From an uncultured Bacteroidales bacterium (GTDB lineage Bacteria > Bacteroidota > Bacteroidia > Bacteroidales > JAUNSR01), in assembly GCA_947074145.1 (NCBI GenBank), contig CAMTOJ010000016.1, positions 1-63,005 of the forward strand: a stretch of DNA of 63,005 nt, written 5' to 3'. The notes under the pieces are model-generated. The model saw only the letters and a program-made list of their open reading frames with translations. It did not search any database and was not told the DNA's origin. How positions within the stretch are numbered: position 1 is the stretch's first letter; the number at the start of each line of letters is the position of its first letter. The translations under genes and the position numbers were made by a program. Positions 18,775 through 28,634 of the stretch are shown in pieces.

Positions 18775-19935
18775 TTATTCATTCTCGGTATTTCGGTTGG
18801 ATATATAACCTCTCCATTTATCTATTAATTCGGTCATATCTTCGGGTAGAGGCGCCTCAAAAAACATCTCTTCTTTGGTTGCTGGGTGAATGAATCCCAA
18901 TGTCTGTGCATGAAGAGCCTGACGAGGACAAATTTCAAAACAATTATTTACAAATTGTTTATATTTTGCAAATGTTGTTCCTTTCAAAATCTCATGACCA
19001 CCGTATCTTGCATCATTGAAAAGAGTATGTCCTATATGTTTCATATGAACACGAATTTGATGTGTTCTTCCCGTTTCAAGTCTACATTCCACTACTGAGA
19101 CATATCCGAGTCTTTCCTTAACAGAATAATGTGTTACAGCATGCTTACCTATTTGAGGATCTTCAAAGACTGTCATTTGCAATCTGTCTTTTTGTGATCT
19201 TCCAATATTACCCTCTATTCTGCCATGGTCATTTTCAACATTACCCCAAACGACAGCAGTGTATTTTCTTTTTGTTGTCTTATTAAAAAATTGCAATCCC
19301 AGACTTGTCTTTGCATCAGGTGTCTTTGCTATCACAAGAAGCCCGGATGTATCCTTATCTATTCGATGTACAAGACCCATTCTTGGATCTGAAATATCAT
19401 AATTCGGATTATCTTTAAAATGCCATGCAAGAGCATTTACAAGCGTACTATGATAATTCCCGTGACCGGGATGAACTACAAGACCTGCAGGTTTATTAAC
19501 CACTAAAAGATATTCGTCTTCATAGACAATATCGATAGGTATATCCTGAGCTATTATTTTCAACTCATGACGGGGTCTATCCATCATAATTGTGATAATA
19601 TCAAGAGGTTTAACCTTGTAATTGGATTTTACAGCTTTATCATTGACAAAGATATAACCCGCGTCAGCAGCATTTTGAATTCTGTTTCTTGATGCTCCTT
19701 CAATTCTATCGGTTAGATATTTATCAATGCGAAGCATTTTCTGACCTTTGTCTACAATGAATCTATAATGTTCATATAGACCATTTTCAGAAATTTCAGC
19801 GGAAGATGAATCTGAAAGTGATATATCCTGAGAGTATTCATCATCATCAAAAAGATCGTCATCTGTTTCCTCATCTGGGGGAATGATATTATTATCGAAT
19901 ATCTCTTCCGGATTATCAAATATGTGATTATTCAT
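18775..19935 (-). CDS. rluD: 23S rRNA pseudouridine synthase, RluD-like
   Basis: RNA-modifying enzyme that converts specific uridines of 23S rRNA to pseudouridine. The 386-residue protein has an unusually acidic N-terminal extension of about 60 residues (DDDLFDDDEYSQD), then an S4 RNA-binding domain (RIDKYLTDRI to about 120) and the RsuA/RluA catalytic domain with HRIDKDTSG around residue 193, whose second Asp is catalytic. The GRTHQIRVHMKHIGH motif is near the C-terminus. It starts 33 bp after the PASTA gene and is 69 bp before ddl. The acidic tail is a lineage-type extension of unknown role. Confidence 0.94.
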   Translation of the reverse strand: MNNHIFDNPEEIFDNNIIPPDEETDDDLFDDDEYSQDISLSDSSSAEISENGLYEHYRFIVDKGQKMLRIDKYLTDRIEGASRNRIQNAADAGYIFVNDKAVKSNYKVKPLDIITIMMDRPRHELKIIAQDIPIDIVYEDEYLLVVNKPAGLVVHPGHGNYHSTLVNALAWHFKDNPNYDISDPRMGLVHRIDKDTSGLLVIAKTPDAKTSLGLQFFNKTTKRKYTAVVWGNVENDHGRIEGNIGRSQKDRLQMTVFEDPQIGKHAVTHYSVKERLGYVSVVECRLETGRTHQIRVHMKHIGHTLFNDARYGGHEILKGTTFAKYKQFVNNCFEICPRQALHAQTLGFIHPATKEEMFFEAPLPEDMTELIDKWRGYISNRNTENE

Positions 19936-19968
19936 TGGGTTGGAAAATAAATGTATCCTTAAACTATA

Positions 19969-20583
19969 TTATTCAAACCAAGCGATATCTTTATCCTCAG
20001 TTGCTAATGAATCTACTTCAGGTTTAGGTTCAAAACCATCACCTACCTGAAGCCACAATATAGAGCCAATAGGTAGTCTTGTTCCTGCTTCAATAAGCAT
20101 ACCGTTGTTCACAACACCGATAACAAGACCTTTGTATTTATAAGGAACCGATTCTATGGAATCTATCACAAATCCAAGTGATTTAAGTGTAGCTTCGGCC
20201 TGACGTTGAGAGATCTCATACATATCAGGAAGTTCTACTGTCTGAGATGTTTTAGCATTTATTGTTAGGAATACAATTCTGTTTTGTTTCACTTTAGAAC
20301 CAGCAGGAGGAATCATCTCAACAACAGCTCCCGGAGATACCGTCTTTGAGTAAACGGAGTCAGTTACCTGAAGTCTTAAATCTCTTTTCTTTAGTACAAT
20401 CTCTGCTTCTTCAGGTTGAAGACCTCGCAAATCAGGAACTTCAATAGCCTGATTATGGTGAGTATAAATATCTATCCAATATAAAGAACCATATAAAACA
20501 GCTCCTCCGGCAATAATCATCAGCCAGATATTCATAGATATAACATTCGTAAAAAGAATATGGATTAACTTCTTAAATGACAT
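19969..20583 (-). CDS. PASTA-domain membrane protein
   Basis: Small envelope protein of about 204 residues with one N-terminal membrane helix (about 12-36, ISMNIWLMIIAGGAVLYGSL) and three PASTA repeats outside the membrane. These begin VPDLRGLQPEEAE, LPDMYEISQRQAE and VPYKYKGLVIGVV. PASTA domains elsewhere bind peptidoglycan or muropeptides on kinases and penicillin-binding proteins. No kinase or transpeptidase domain is present, so this is a PASTA-only protein. I chose the ATG at 20583 rather than one 54 nt upstream because the helix then starts normally and a TATATTTG box lies about 50 bp ahead. Its place before rluD and ddl suggests a cell-wall link. Confidence 0.88.
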   Translation of the reverse strand: MSFKKLIHILFTNVISMNIWLMIIAGGAVLYGSLYWIDIYTHHNQAIEVPDLRGLQPEEAEIVLKKRDLRLQVTDSVYSKTVSPGAVVEMIPPAGSKVKQNRIVFLTINAKTSQTVELPDMYEISQRQAEATLKSLGFVIDSIESVPYKYKGLVIGVVNNGMLIEAGTRLPIGSILWLQVGDGFEPKPEVDSLATEDKDIAWFE

Positions 20584-20634
20584 ATAATTGTATTTCTTCG
20601 AATCATTAAAAAACAATTCTATTTTATTAAAGTG

Positions 20635-20642
20635 CAAATATA
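20635..20642 (-). promoter_or_regulatory. Putative -7 box for the PASTA-rluD-ddl genes
   Basis: The minus strand reads TATATTTG, matching TAnnTTTG, 52 bp upstream of the chosen start. A -33 element at the right spacing is not obvious. Confidence 0.35.
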
Positions 20643-20734
20643 TTAATTTACAAGATTGTAAAATAGCTTTTTCATGCCGATTATGAGCTCAATATTCAAA
20701 TTATATTAGGAAATACATCTTGTATAATAAAAAT

Positions 20735-20772
20735 ACACAAAACAGAGTCGGTTTTCTGACTCTGTTTTGTGT
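20735..20772 (-). terminator. Terminator of the PL11-GH2 operon
   Basis: A perfect 15-bp stem (arms 20735-20749 and 20758-20772, ACACAAAACAGAGTC and its complement) has an 8-nt loop. On the minus strand it is followed by TGTATTTTTATT. It is 53 nt past the GH2 stop. Confidence 0.9.
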
Positions 20773-20824
20773 AAATGTATATCCCTGATAAAAGTAAGAT
20801 TTTCTCAACTCTCAATAAACCAAA

Positions 20825-23806
20825 TCATAAGTTCTGTAAAAAATCTATCTCAATTATTCTTAATTCATTTCCTGTTTTTTCAGCATTCTCCACCTTGAAC
20901 AAATCAAGTTCATTGGCTACCGGAGCTACAACCTCAACAATCTGACCGAATGCATCATCTTCATTAACAGATCCCTTCAATCTTATTGTATATCTATCAG
21001 ATTTTACCTTCTTAAGGGGTAAATAAAGATAACCGAGACATTTTTCGGTTTCTCCCGAATAAACAAGTTCATTTCCGGCATATATATCTATAGGATAACT
21101 TCTCATTCTCCAACCTGTGAATTTTATAGATATTTCATCTATTGCAACGCTATCTTTAAGCATATAAGTGATCCATCCGGTTGAAAGTCTGCCATCATTT
21201 TTCCATTCACTCAGTTCGTTATCATCAAATGAATGAGATGCATTTTCACTATTATATCCCGCCGTAGCTGAAACTATTTCAATACTCTTTTTTATATCCT
21301 TGTAGGCTGGGGTAGAGGGAGTAACACCTCTGTCAAGGATAGGTTTCAGATCTTCTGAAGCAATATATTGGGATAATCCTTTTTTAGTGTCTGTTTTAAT
21401 TGCATCCCATTCCACAGAACACTGCTCAAAACCTTCGGCATTGGCTCTAAGTCTTATCTTACCTGCTTTTGTTGTACTTCTTACCAAAACTCTGTTAATA
21501 CCACATTCGACCGGTAGAGACTTGCTGAGAATATAATTCTCCTTCCCCGCAGCAGTTCCGCCTCGCCACTCAGCAGGTCCATCCAGTTCGAAATTGATTA
21601 ATGTGTTATCAAGAGGACATCTTTGTCCGTTTTCATCAGTAATTTCAACATCTATCAAAGCCAAATCGGCTCCGTCTGCTTTAAATCCTGATTTATCTGT
21701 TATTAGTGTTAATTTAATTGTTTTCGGAGCTCCCGCCGTTGTAACGATATATTCGGATTCAATAGTTCCGTCCATACCACAACCAATAGCCTTGAGTGTC
21801 CCTTTTTCAAAATTTACATCTTCAAAAGTGTGTAGGAAATCATATTCTCTTACACCTTTTCCTAATGATTTGTTATTAATAAATAATTCCACTACCGGAG
21901 ATGTTGACACAACATAAACCGGTTTTTTAGTTCCCGAAGGGTAGTTCCAATGGCCTATTATATATGTATTATTCTCTTCAATATCAACCCATCCGTTCCA
22001 CATTACCTGATGAGCGAAATATGAATCTTTAGGCAATCTCATTGCATCAACAATACCGCTTGTGCGATAATTTGTTTCTCCTCTGAAATGAGTATTAGTA
22101 TCTGAAAATATAATCTTTACACCTCCCGAACTAACTCTTTTCCCCATACCGGGACGTACAACCCAGTAATCATACCAACGTCTTATATGTTCTATTGCAA
22201 ACATATCCTGATTCATATTATATGCAGTAGCATCTTTTCCCTTATAAAGAGGACCATCACCGTTTTTATGATAAGGGAAACTATAATCATCCCAATATCT
22301 TCTGCAAGCCTCATCTCTGCAATACTCCATAGCCCACATAGGATGTTTCCCACTCTTATTGATGTAAAGCATTTCGCCTCCATATTCAGCCTCATCAATA
22401 TCAAGCATCTCTCTGCTTCCTATTGCACGACCACCGAAAGGATCATATTTATCGCGGATCTCTTTCATCTCAACCATGTGTTCTCTTGAAATAGATTCAT
22501 TTCCACACTCATAAAATATGATACTTGGATTATTTCTATTATAGATTATGGCATCACGCATAAGCTCCACCCTTTGTTCCCATTGTCTGCCCGAAGCATC
22601 TTTTTCGGCATCTCCGGCCGGCATTGCCTGAATAAGACCAACACGGTCGCACGATTCAATATCTTGTTTCCATGGCGTAACATGCATCCATCTGACTATA
22701 TTAGCGTTTGATTTCACCATCATATCATTTGAAAAATCACTTACCCATGCAGGAACAGACATTCCTACAGCAGGCCATTCGTTACTTGTACGTTGAGCAT
22801 AACCCTTTAACATTATTACTCTGTCGTTTAACCACACTTTACCCTCTGCAAAAGCAGTTTTTCTGAATCCAGTCTTTGTATTAACCTCATCAATACATTT
22901 ACCGTTCTCGATTATTCGTGTCTTTACATCATACAGGTATCCGTAACCCCAACTCCAGAAATTAAGATCTGAAACAATTTTCGACGTTTTTACCGAGCCT
23001 TTATCCCCTGATTTAATATTCTTTTGAGAGGAAGAGAATTTAGAAATGCTTTTACCGTCTATATCATAGATTTCAACTTCAAGTATTACATTTTTATCTT
23101 TATCCGATTCATTCTTAATCTCGGATTCAACACATATTTCAGCTTTACGGGCATTTACATCATGATCTTTGGCATAAACATACACACCTGTTGTTTCAAG
23201 ATTAGAGAAAAGGGGCAATGTCTGATATACTTGTTCAGTAATATGCAAATAGACATTTTTAGGAATACCTCCGTAATTAGCATTAAAGTTTTTGCTATTC
23301 CATTGATATCTGGAAGGATAGGAGCTATTTTGTTCTCTGTAATTCCAGCTATTATCAACCATCACAGCAATCTCATTTTCACCTTTATATTTTATGTAAG
23401 GTGTCAAATCAAATCCGAATGCCATCACCCCGTCTTGATGAATCCCCATTTTATGTCCGTTTACATAAACGGTAGCAGCTTGTCGCACACCTTCAAACTC
23501 TATAAATATTTTCTTTCCCCTGGATTTAGCCGGAAGTGAGAATTTCTTAAAATACCAACAGATGGTATCTGTCAACTCATGAATTGCTACTTTAAAAGCT
23601 TCATCTTCATTAAAAGCTCTGGGTAATGTAACAGACACAGCATCACTCTTTTTTTCAAAAGGAGTAGAAAAGAAACTTGCAGAATCTTGACCGGAGATAA
23701 TATATCTCCAGTCAGAATTGAAATTGTATTTTTCTCTTTGAGCATTTACGTTCGAAAGAAAGATAAAAGAGAAAAATGATATTATTATTAAAAGCTTAAT
23801 CCTCAT
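20825..23806 (-). CDS. Glycoside hydrolase family 2 beta-galactosidase, secreted
   Basis: Exo-acting beta-glycosidase, likely periplasmic, probably removing galactose from rhamnogalacturonan I side chains. The 993-residue protein has a signal peptide ending SNVNAQ, a GH2 sugar-binding domain (about 25-215), an immunoglobulin-like domain, the TIM barrel and C-terminal beta domains. The last 130 residues resemble an F5/8-type (CBM32-like) galactose-binding module. The acid/base Glu lies in YECGNES (about 437) and the nucleophile is probably the Glu of MEYCRDE (about 494). Its gene starts 4 bp after the PL11 gene, so the two are one operon. Beta-galactosidase is inferred from context; another GH2 specificity is possible. 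Confidence 0.88.
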   Translation of the reverse strand: MRIKLLIIISFFSFIFLSNVNAQREKYNFNSDWRYIISGQDSASFFSTPFEKKSDAVSVTLPRAFNEDEAFKVAIHELTDTICWYFKKFSLPAKSRGKKIFIEFEGVRQAATVYVNGHKMGIHQDGVMAFGFDLTPYIKYKGENEIAVMVDNSWNYREQNSSYPSRYQWNSKNFNANYGGIPKNVYLHITEQVYQTLPLFSNLETTGVYVYAKDHDVNARKAEICVESEIKNESDKDKNVILEVEIYDIDGKSISKFSSSQKNIKSGDKGSVKTSKIVSDLNFWSWGYGYLYDVKTRIIENGKCIDEVNTKTGFRKTAFAEGKVWLNDRVIMLKGYAQRTSNEWPAVGMSVPAWVSDFSNDMMVKSNANIVRWMHVTPWKQDIESCDRVGLIQAMPAGDAEKDASGRQWEQRVELMRDAIIYNRNNPSIIFYECGNESISREHMVEMKEIRDKYDPFGGRAIGSREMLDIDEAEYGGEMLYINKSGKHPMWAMEYCRDEACRRYWDDYSFPYHKNGDGPLYKGKDATAYNMNQDMFAIEHIRRWYDYWVVRPGMGKRVSSGGVKIIFSDTNTHFRGETNYRTSGIVDAMRLPKDSYFAHQVMWNGWVDIEENNTYIIGHWNYPSGTKKPVYVVSTSPVVELFINNKSLGKGVREYDFLHTFEDVNFEKGTLKAIGCGMDGTIESEYIVTTAGAPKTIKLTLITDKSGFKADGADLALIDVEITDENGQRCPLDNTLINFELDGPAEWRGGTAAGKENYILSKSLPVECGINRVLVRSTTKAGKIRLRANAEGFEQCSVEWDAIKTDTKKGLSQYIASEDLKPILDRGVTPSTPAYKDIKKSIEIVSATAGYNSENASHSFDDNELSEWKNDGRLSTGWITYMLKDSVAIDEISIKFTGWRMRSYPIDIYAGNELVYSGETEKCLGYLYLPLKKVKSDRYTIRLKGSVNEDDAFGQIVEVVAPVANELDLFKVENAEKTGNELRIIEIDFLQNL

Positions 23807-23810
23807 GACA

Positions 23811-26800
23811 TTACTCTACAATTTGTTTCTTATTATTAATTATATATATCCCTTTCTTAGCCTTTTCGACTTTTCTTCCTAAAAGATCATAAATCACATC
23901 AGGACCATTATCTGCTTTGATTTCATCAATTGAAGTAGAAACTTTGACTTTTATAGTTCCATTCTCTTTAAGATCGGAATAATCCCATTCCATTCCTTCT
24001 GCCGGTATTGCCGGAATCATAGTTGGTTCACCACTCAATGTTATTGAACCTTCAACATTAAAAATCCCAAATTCATCACCTACACTCCAACTTCCGCTCA
24101 ACAAAGACATCTCTATAATAGGGGATACAAGAGTAAGATTCCCTGACACATTGAAATAATCATTAGTTGATGATTTACATCTAACTGATATTATCCCGTC
24201 TTTTTTAATATTGCAATTTCCTTCGATAGACAAATTTGCAAAAGAATAAGCATTTATACCCGCACTTATAATACCACCTTCATTTATTATCACATTTGAA
24301 ACTTTTCCTCTTCCTGATAATTTTCCACCTTTTGATACAGTTATAGATCCTGTTGTAATAGCAGAAGTTGTATTTTTAGTCATAAGAGTACCTTCATATA
24401 CCGTAAGTGCTGAAGCACTTGTTCCGGTTAAAGTTAATGTCCCTTCTCCATATTTATGAACAGTAGCAGAAGATCCAAACTTTCCTGCAAAAGAATCATC
24501 ATTTCCAAGATAACCGATTTTATAAATTCCGGTTCCTATACTACATGTTGTAGAAGTTCCTGTTATACCTCCAATCTTTGTTGTTCCTGAAAATTCGTTG
24601 CCACTTCCTGCATTAAAATGAGCCATATATACATTTCCTGATAATTCAAGAGTTGCTTTTGACATATCTGTCGATTGATTTAATCTGAATTGACTTCCGG
24701 AAGCAATAATTTTACCCTCGAAATTCTTCATATCCGATTGGAAATCAGCTCTAACGTAAGGGAAATTGATTTTAAATGTTCCTCCTCCTGTTATACTTCC
24801 CTGAATATTACATCTTGAACCGGAATTTAATTGAACTGTTTTTCCATCTTCAACTTCCACATTGTATTTAAATGTAGGCACTGCAGAAGTTGAATTGTTA
24901 TCAAATATCTGAATTGTCCCACCTTGAGCTAATATTTTAGAACCCACAGTACCGAATGTCGAACGCCATGTTCCCATTGCAAGTATCCCGGATTTCAATA
25001 TCGTTCCTCCGCTCCATGTGTTAGTTCCATCATAAGTTATATTAAGCTGTCCTGAACCCGATTTTACAAGAGTTCCGCTCCCCTTAACAATACCCTTTAT
25101 AGAAGTGATTCCCGTAGGCACATTAATAGTTGCTTCGTTGCTGATTGTCAATCCTCTGTTAGTGGCAGCATTCGAATTATTTACAGTTAATGTTGCATTA
25201 TCAATTTGTAAGTTCGACGCATCACTCGAAGAGGCTCCAATAGAACTAACTAATCCACCATCGGCAAGTTCGCTAACAGTTACAGATCCACCATTTATTA
25301 TGGTAGCTCCTGTATAGCTATTTTTTGTTGTCTTTAATATCAAAGCTCCGTTACCCTCTTTGGTCAATTGAGCACTACCCGAGAATGCTCCATCTCCTGA
25401 GATCGTATAATTTTTAGTGTTATTAATGAATTTGATTCCTGCAGATGGTAAATCTTCATTTATTAAAACTGAAAATTTCTCAGCTTCATCTGTGAATATC
25501 AATATATCATCAGAAACAAAAGATGTAGCATTTTCCCCTACGAGAAGATTTTCTGTCTGGAAATCAAGAGTTGTATTAACACCACCTATCCAGTATGCAT
25601 TATCGGATGGAGCACGTTGTGCATTAATAACCAAAAATATTTGTTTATCCTCATTGACTATATCATAAGATACCCCTGAAAGACCCATTACAGAAATTTT
25701 ACTTATATCTCCCGTAAACTCATTCTTATACTCTATTAATTTATATTTTCCGGGTTCCGGTTTTGCTTCATTGCATTTGAAATTCAATTTTAAAGAACCT
25801 GAAATATTAAGATCACCATTAACAAGAATATTATCGCACATTGCGTCTTCTCCTGTTTTAAGGTCTACTTCCAGATAAACTTCTTTGTCAATATTAAGAG
25901 ATTTACCAAACTCTATTTTTCCAAATGGTGAAGATTCTGTACCTGGCATAATACGGCAACCTTCATAATTTAAAGCACCCTCAAATGTGATACTTTCTTT
26001 TAATATACCATTTCCCGAAAGTGTTCCTTTAGCCCTTATCTCAAGAGGTCCTGCAAGAGTGTTATTGATCTCCAAAATCCCTTCCGAAATATATGTTTTA
26101 CCCTTATGATTAAGCGGAACATTAACGCTAAGTGTTCCGTTCTGACTTTTCCAAAGTTCCATATCTCCCGAAAGAGAACCATCTCCTGTCCATGTATATT
26201 TTTTCCCCTTAGGAGGCATGGCATAAACTACCTCTGGTTTAAGTTCTCCGGAGATTTTTACACTATTATTACCGGCAAGATCAAATAAAACAGATTTTCC
26301 GTCCTTATAAATAGCAGTTTCATTTCTTTGGAAATTAGTAAAGTTTTGAGAATTATCTCTCCAATCATCTCCATTACCCCACACAATATCTGTTACCATG
26401 CATGCAGGGAGAGGCGGACGTGGCATATCGTATCCAAGATAAAATCCGGGTATTGCACTCTGATAATAACCTTTTGTCGTGCATTGCATTCTATAATTGC
26501 CATCCTGTTGAAGACAATAAATATTATTTACTTTTGTAGTAAAGTCGGTAGTAAAACCTACTATACCGGTACATGAACTTGTATTTCCTCTTCTGAGTAT
26601 AACTTCTTCGCGCCAGTCTCCGATAATATCACCCCAATACATCGCTCTTTTACCATATTCGGAACTTACAGTGTAACCACTTAGTTTTGCCATCTCTATA
26701 AGACGAGTTCCGGCACTTCCTCCGTCATATTTTCTAATATCGGCATTATATCCGTTTCCGTCAGCCGAAGCTACATATTCACGGTCAAGTTCTCCGTCCC

Positions 26801-28325
26801 ACCAAACACCTTCAGTAGGGAAGGGTAGTTCGCTGTTGATAGCACCTGTTTTTATCAGTTCCCCTTTACTATTATACAAGTTTCCCATTGTGCTCCACAT
26901 CTCATATCCTTTATGATTAGGATCAATATCCATACATTCTCCTCTGCCTACATCTCCGACAGATCCCATATACCATTTTTTGATAGGTTCTCCTGTCGCA
27001 GCATCATAAAGTATCTGACCTAGCATATCTCCGGCATTCTGTTGAATTGCAAATGTTTCAAGTCCCGGACGATCAGGATCTATATCTCCGATTCTGAATC
27101 TGTCGCCATGGGATATACCTGCGCTGAAAAGCATTGTTCCGTCATGTTTTACGGCAAAACCACCATCAAGTATTTCATCGCGTCCGTCAAGTGTAACATC
27201 TGCAATTCTTATATGATGAAATTCGGCAGGCCAAGGCGATTTATCGTTTCGGCTCCATGTGAAATGCTCTTTCCAACTTCCTGCATTACCACTTGCAAAA
27301 TCATATCCCCAAGCAGAAACATAATAGTGGTGAGTTCCTCCAGATGTTCTGACCATATATTCCATACTGACAGAAGGGTGTATACCATCAAGATAACAAA
27401 TACCCATATGTCCGTTAAGTTTGGAATATTCGGTATTCATATAATCCGCTTTATTATTTCTTTTGTAGGTGTTCATTCCGTCACTTGGAAGAGTCATCTC
27501 TACAGTAGAAACCTCTTTTCCTGTCATACCGTCGATAACAGTTATATATTGAGGCGGATTTTTTACATTTTGATTATCATAATTTATTATTCCGTCTGTA
27601 TCAGTGTCCTCTTTTCCAAGTAAGAATTCTCCCCATTGATTATTATCGGCATCCCAGAAACGAGTGCCGTCTGAACTTTTTATTATAACTTCTGATTTAC
27701 CATCACAATTCATGTCATAAGCAATAACCATGTCATTATGACCCTGACTTATTCTTACATTAGGACCAAGGTCGACAGTCCAGAGATGTTTTCCATCTCT
27801 GGTATACCCTTCTATTTTATCTGTCAATCCTTCAGCTGTTGCCAGCCTGTCAACCACAAAATCATATTCCCCATCCCCCGTAAGGTCGGCAGGCCATACA
27901 TATTTTGTAGTATATTTATCTGATGGTAAAATGGTAGTGTTGTATTTAACTTCAAAAAATACACCTCTTAAATCATGGTTCTTAAAGCTGAATGGAGCAC
28001 TCATTTCCTGCTCCACACCATTGATTACTGTAGCCACAGCAACTTCACTATTAACGGGCAACTTTGAAGTTGTCGTACTAATATTGGTTACTGTCAGAGG
28101 TGTTGTGTTTAATTTTGTGTACTGATCTCCTCCGATCGTTCTGTAATAAACATTATAATTGGCATTTTCAGCTTCTTGTGCAAGTTTTCGCCATGAAACA
28201 AGAACACTGCTTCCATTTTTTACGGCTACTACACCTCTACCCAAAGGTTGCTGAATTCTTTGCCCTTTAATATCATTACAAAATAGTGTTAATGATATTA
28301 GACCTAAGGTTAAAAATTTGTTCAT
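23811..28325 (-). CDS. Rhamnogalacturonan lyase (PL11) fused to autotransporter-type repeats
   Basis: Secreted lyase that should cleave the rhamnogalacturonan I backbone by beta-elimination. The 1504-residue protein has a signal peptide ending DIKGQ, a short beta domain, then the PL11 eight-bladed propeller (about 100-640) with calcium-loop-like segments such as DLTGDGEYDF and HGDRFRIGDIDPD. From about 650 to 1410 it consists of autotransporter-associated beta-strand repeats (GNGALILKTTKNSYTGAT, GSGTLVKSGSGQLNITYDGT, GEGTLTLTGTSASALTV). The tail DLLGRKVEKAKKGIYI resembles a shortened T9SS sorting signal. It heads an operon with GH2 and faces HTCS1 across 309 bp. Residues outside the propeller are unusual for this family. 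Confidence 0.92.
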   Translation of the reverse strand: MNKFLTLGLISLTLFCNDIKGQRIQQPLGRGVVAVKNGSSVLVSWRKLAQEAENANYNVYYRTIGGDQYTKLNTTPLTVTNISTTTSKLPVNSEVAVATVINGVEQEMSAPFSFKNHDLRGVFFEVKYNTTILPSDKYTTKYVWPADLTGDGEYDFVVDRLATAEGLTDKIEGYTRDGKHLWTVDLGPNVRISQGHNDMVIAYDMNCDGKSEVIIKSSDGTRFWDADNNQWGEFLLGKEDTDTDGIINYDNQNVKNPPQYITVIDGMTGKEVSTVEMTLPSDGMNTYKRNNKADYMNTEYSKLNGHMGICYLDGIHPSVSMEYMVRTSGGTHHYYVSAWGYDFASGNAGSWKEHFTWSRNDKSPWPAEFHHIRIADVTLDGRDEILDGGFAVKHDGTMLFSAGISHGDRFRIGDIDPDRPGLETFAIQQNAGDMLGQILYDAATGEPIKKWYMGSVGDVGRGECMDIDPNHKGYEMWSTMGNLYNSKGELIKTGAINSELPFPTEGVWWDGELDREYVASADGNGYNADIRKYDGGSAGTRLIEMAKLSGYTVSSEYGKRAMYWGDIIGDWREEVILRRGNTSSCTGIVGFTTDFTTKVNNIYCLQQDGNYRMQCTTKGYYQSAIPGFYLGYDMPRPPLPACMVTDIVWGNGDDWRDNSQNFTNFQRNETAIYKDGKSVLFDLAGNNSVKISGELKPEVVYAMPPKGKKYTWTGDGSLSGDMELWKSQNGTLSVNVPLNHKGKTYISEGILEINNTLAGPLEIRAKGTLSGNGILKESITFEGALNYEGCRIMPGTESSPFGKIEFGKSLNIDKEVYLEVDLKTGEDAMCDNILVNGDLNISGSLKLNFKCNEAKPEPGKYKLIEYKNEFTGDISKISVMGLSGVSYDIVNEDKQIFLVINAQRAPSDNAYWIGGVNTTLDFQTENLLVGENATSFVSDDILIFTDEAEKFSVLINEDLPSAGIKFINNTKNYTISGDGAFSGSAQLTKEGNGALILKTTKNSYTGATIINGGSVTVSELADGGLVSSIGASSSDASNLQIDNATLTVNNSNAATNRGLTISNEATINVPTGITSIKGIVKGSGTLVKSGSGQLNITYDGTNTWSGGTILKSGILAMGTWRSTFGTVGSKILAQGGTIQIFDNNSTSAVPTFKYNVEVEDGKTVQLNSGSRCNIQGSITGGGTFKINFPYVRADFQSDMKNFEGKIIASGSQFRLNQSTDMSKATLELSGNVYMAHFNAGSGNEFSGTTKIGGITGTSTTCSIGTGIYKIGYLGNDDSFAGKFGSSATVHKYGEGTLTLTGTSASALTVYEGTLMTKNTTSAITTGSITVSKGGKLSGRGKVSNVIINEGGIISAGINAYSFANLSIEGNCNIKKDGIISVRCKSSTNDYFNVSGNLTLVSPIIEMSLLSGSWSVGDEFGIFNVEGSITLSGEPTMIPAIPAEGMEWDYSDLKENGTIKVKVSTSIDEIKADNGPDVIYDLLGRKVEKAKKGIYIINNKKQIVE

Positions 28326-28342
28326 AATTTACTTTTTGTGTT

Positions 28343-28401
28343 TCTGTGTGTCTCTTTAAAATAATCGCTTAAAATTTTAATTATCTGTGTTTCTTTTAAG
28401 T
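28343..28401. promoter_or_regulatory. Direct repeats, candidate HTCS1 operator
   Basis: TCTGTGTGTCTCTTTAAA (28343-28360) and TCTGTGTTTCTTTTAAGT (28384-28401) match at 13 of 18 positions and are 41 bp apart, close to four helical turns. AraC-type output domains of HTCS proteins generally bind such direct repeats. Confidence 0.35.
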
Positions 28402-28608
28402 TTCTAATCTTCTCAGATTTTATGGTATTATGTGTATCCGTAATTGTATACTGCAAAGAAATATTCCAAAAAATAAAATGTTGAGGATATATTATTCAAT
28501 CAATGAGGATAAACGCGTTGATTTTATAAATGCGACAATTGTACACATCTATGATCAAAAAATCCACATTAATAATCAGGAGTTTAAGCCTAAGTGTGTG
28601 TTTTTTTC

Positions 28609-28616
28609 TATCTTTG
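28609..28616 (+). promoter_or_regulatory. Putative -7 box of HTCS1
   Basis: TATCTTTG matches TAnnTTTG, 18 bp before the ATG at 28635. If used, transcription begins within a few bases of that ATG, which supports choosing it over an upstream in-frame ATG at 28530. Confidence 0.45.
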
Positions 28617-28634
28617 TTAAATAACACATACATT

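Larger units (their letters stand above)
28326..28634. other. Divergent PL11/HTCS1 regulatory region
   Basis: This 309-bp region separates the divergent PL11-GH2 operon and HTCS1. It contains two similar 18-bp direct repeats (28343-28360 and 28384-28401) next to the PL11 start and a TATCTTTG box just ahead of HTCS1. No other gene is seen. Confidence 0.55.

Noticed and set aside
23024..23539. A 171-residue plus-strand ORF opposite GH2
   Set aside because: It is antisense to a clear GH2 domain and has no recognisable motif.
27042..27623. A 193-residue plus-strand ORF opposite the first PL11
   Set aside because: It lies wholly inside the PL11 reading frame, has a Cys/Ile/Phe-rich composition typical of antisense frames, and lacks start and promoter signals.
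28530..28634. Longer N-terminus for HTCS1 from the ATG at 28530
   Set aside because: It would place a second hydrophobic segment before the signal peptide, and the TATCTTTG promoter box lies inside it.
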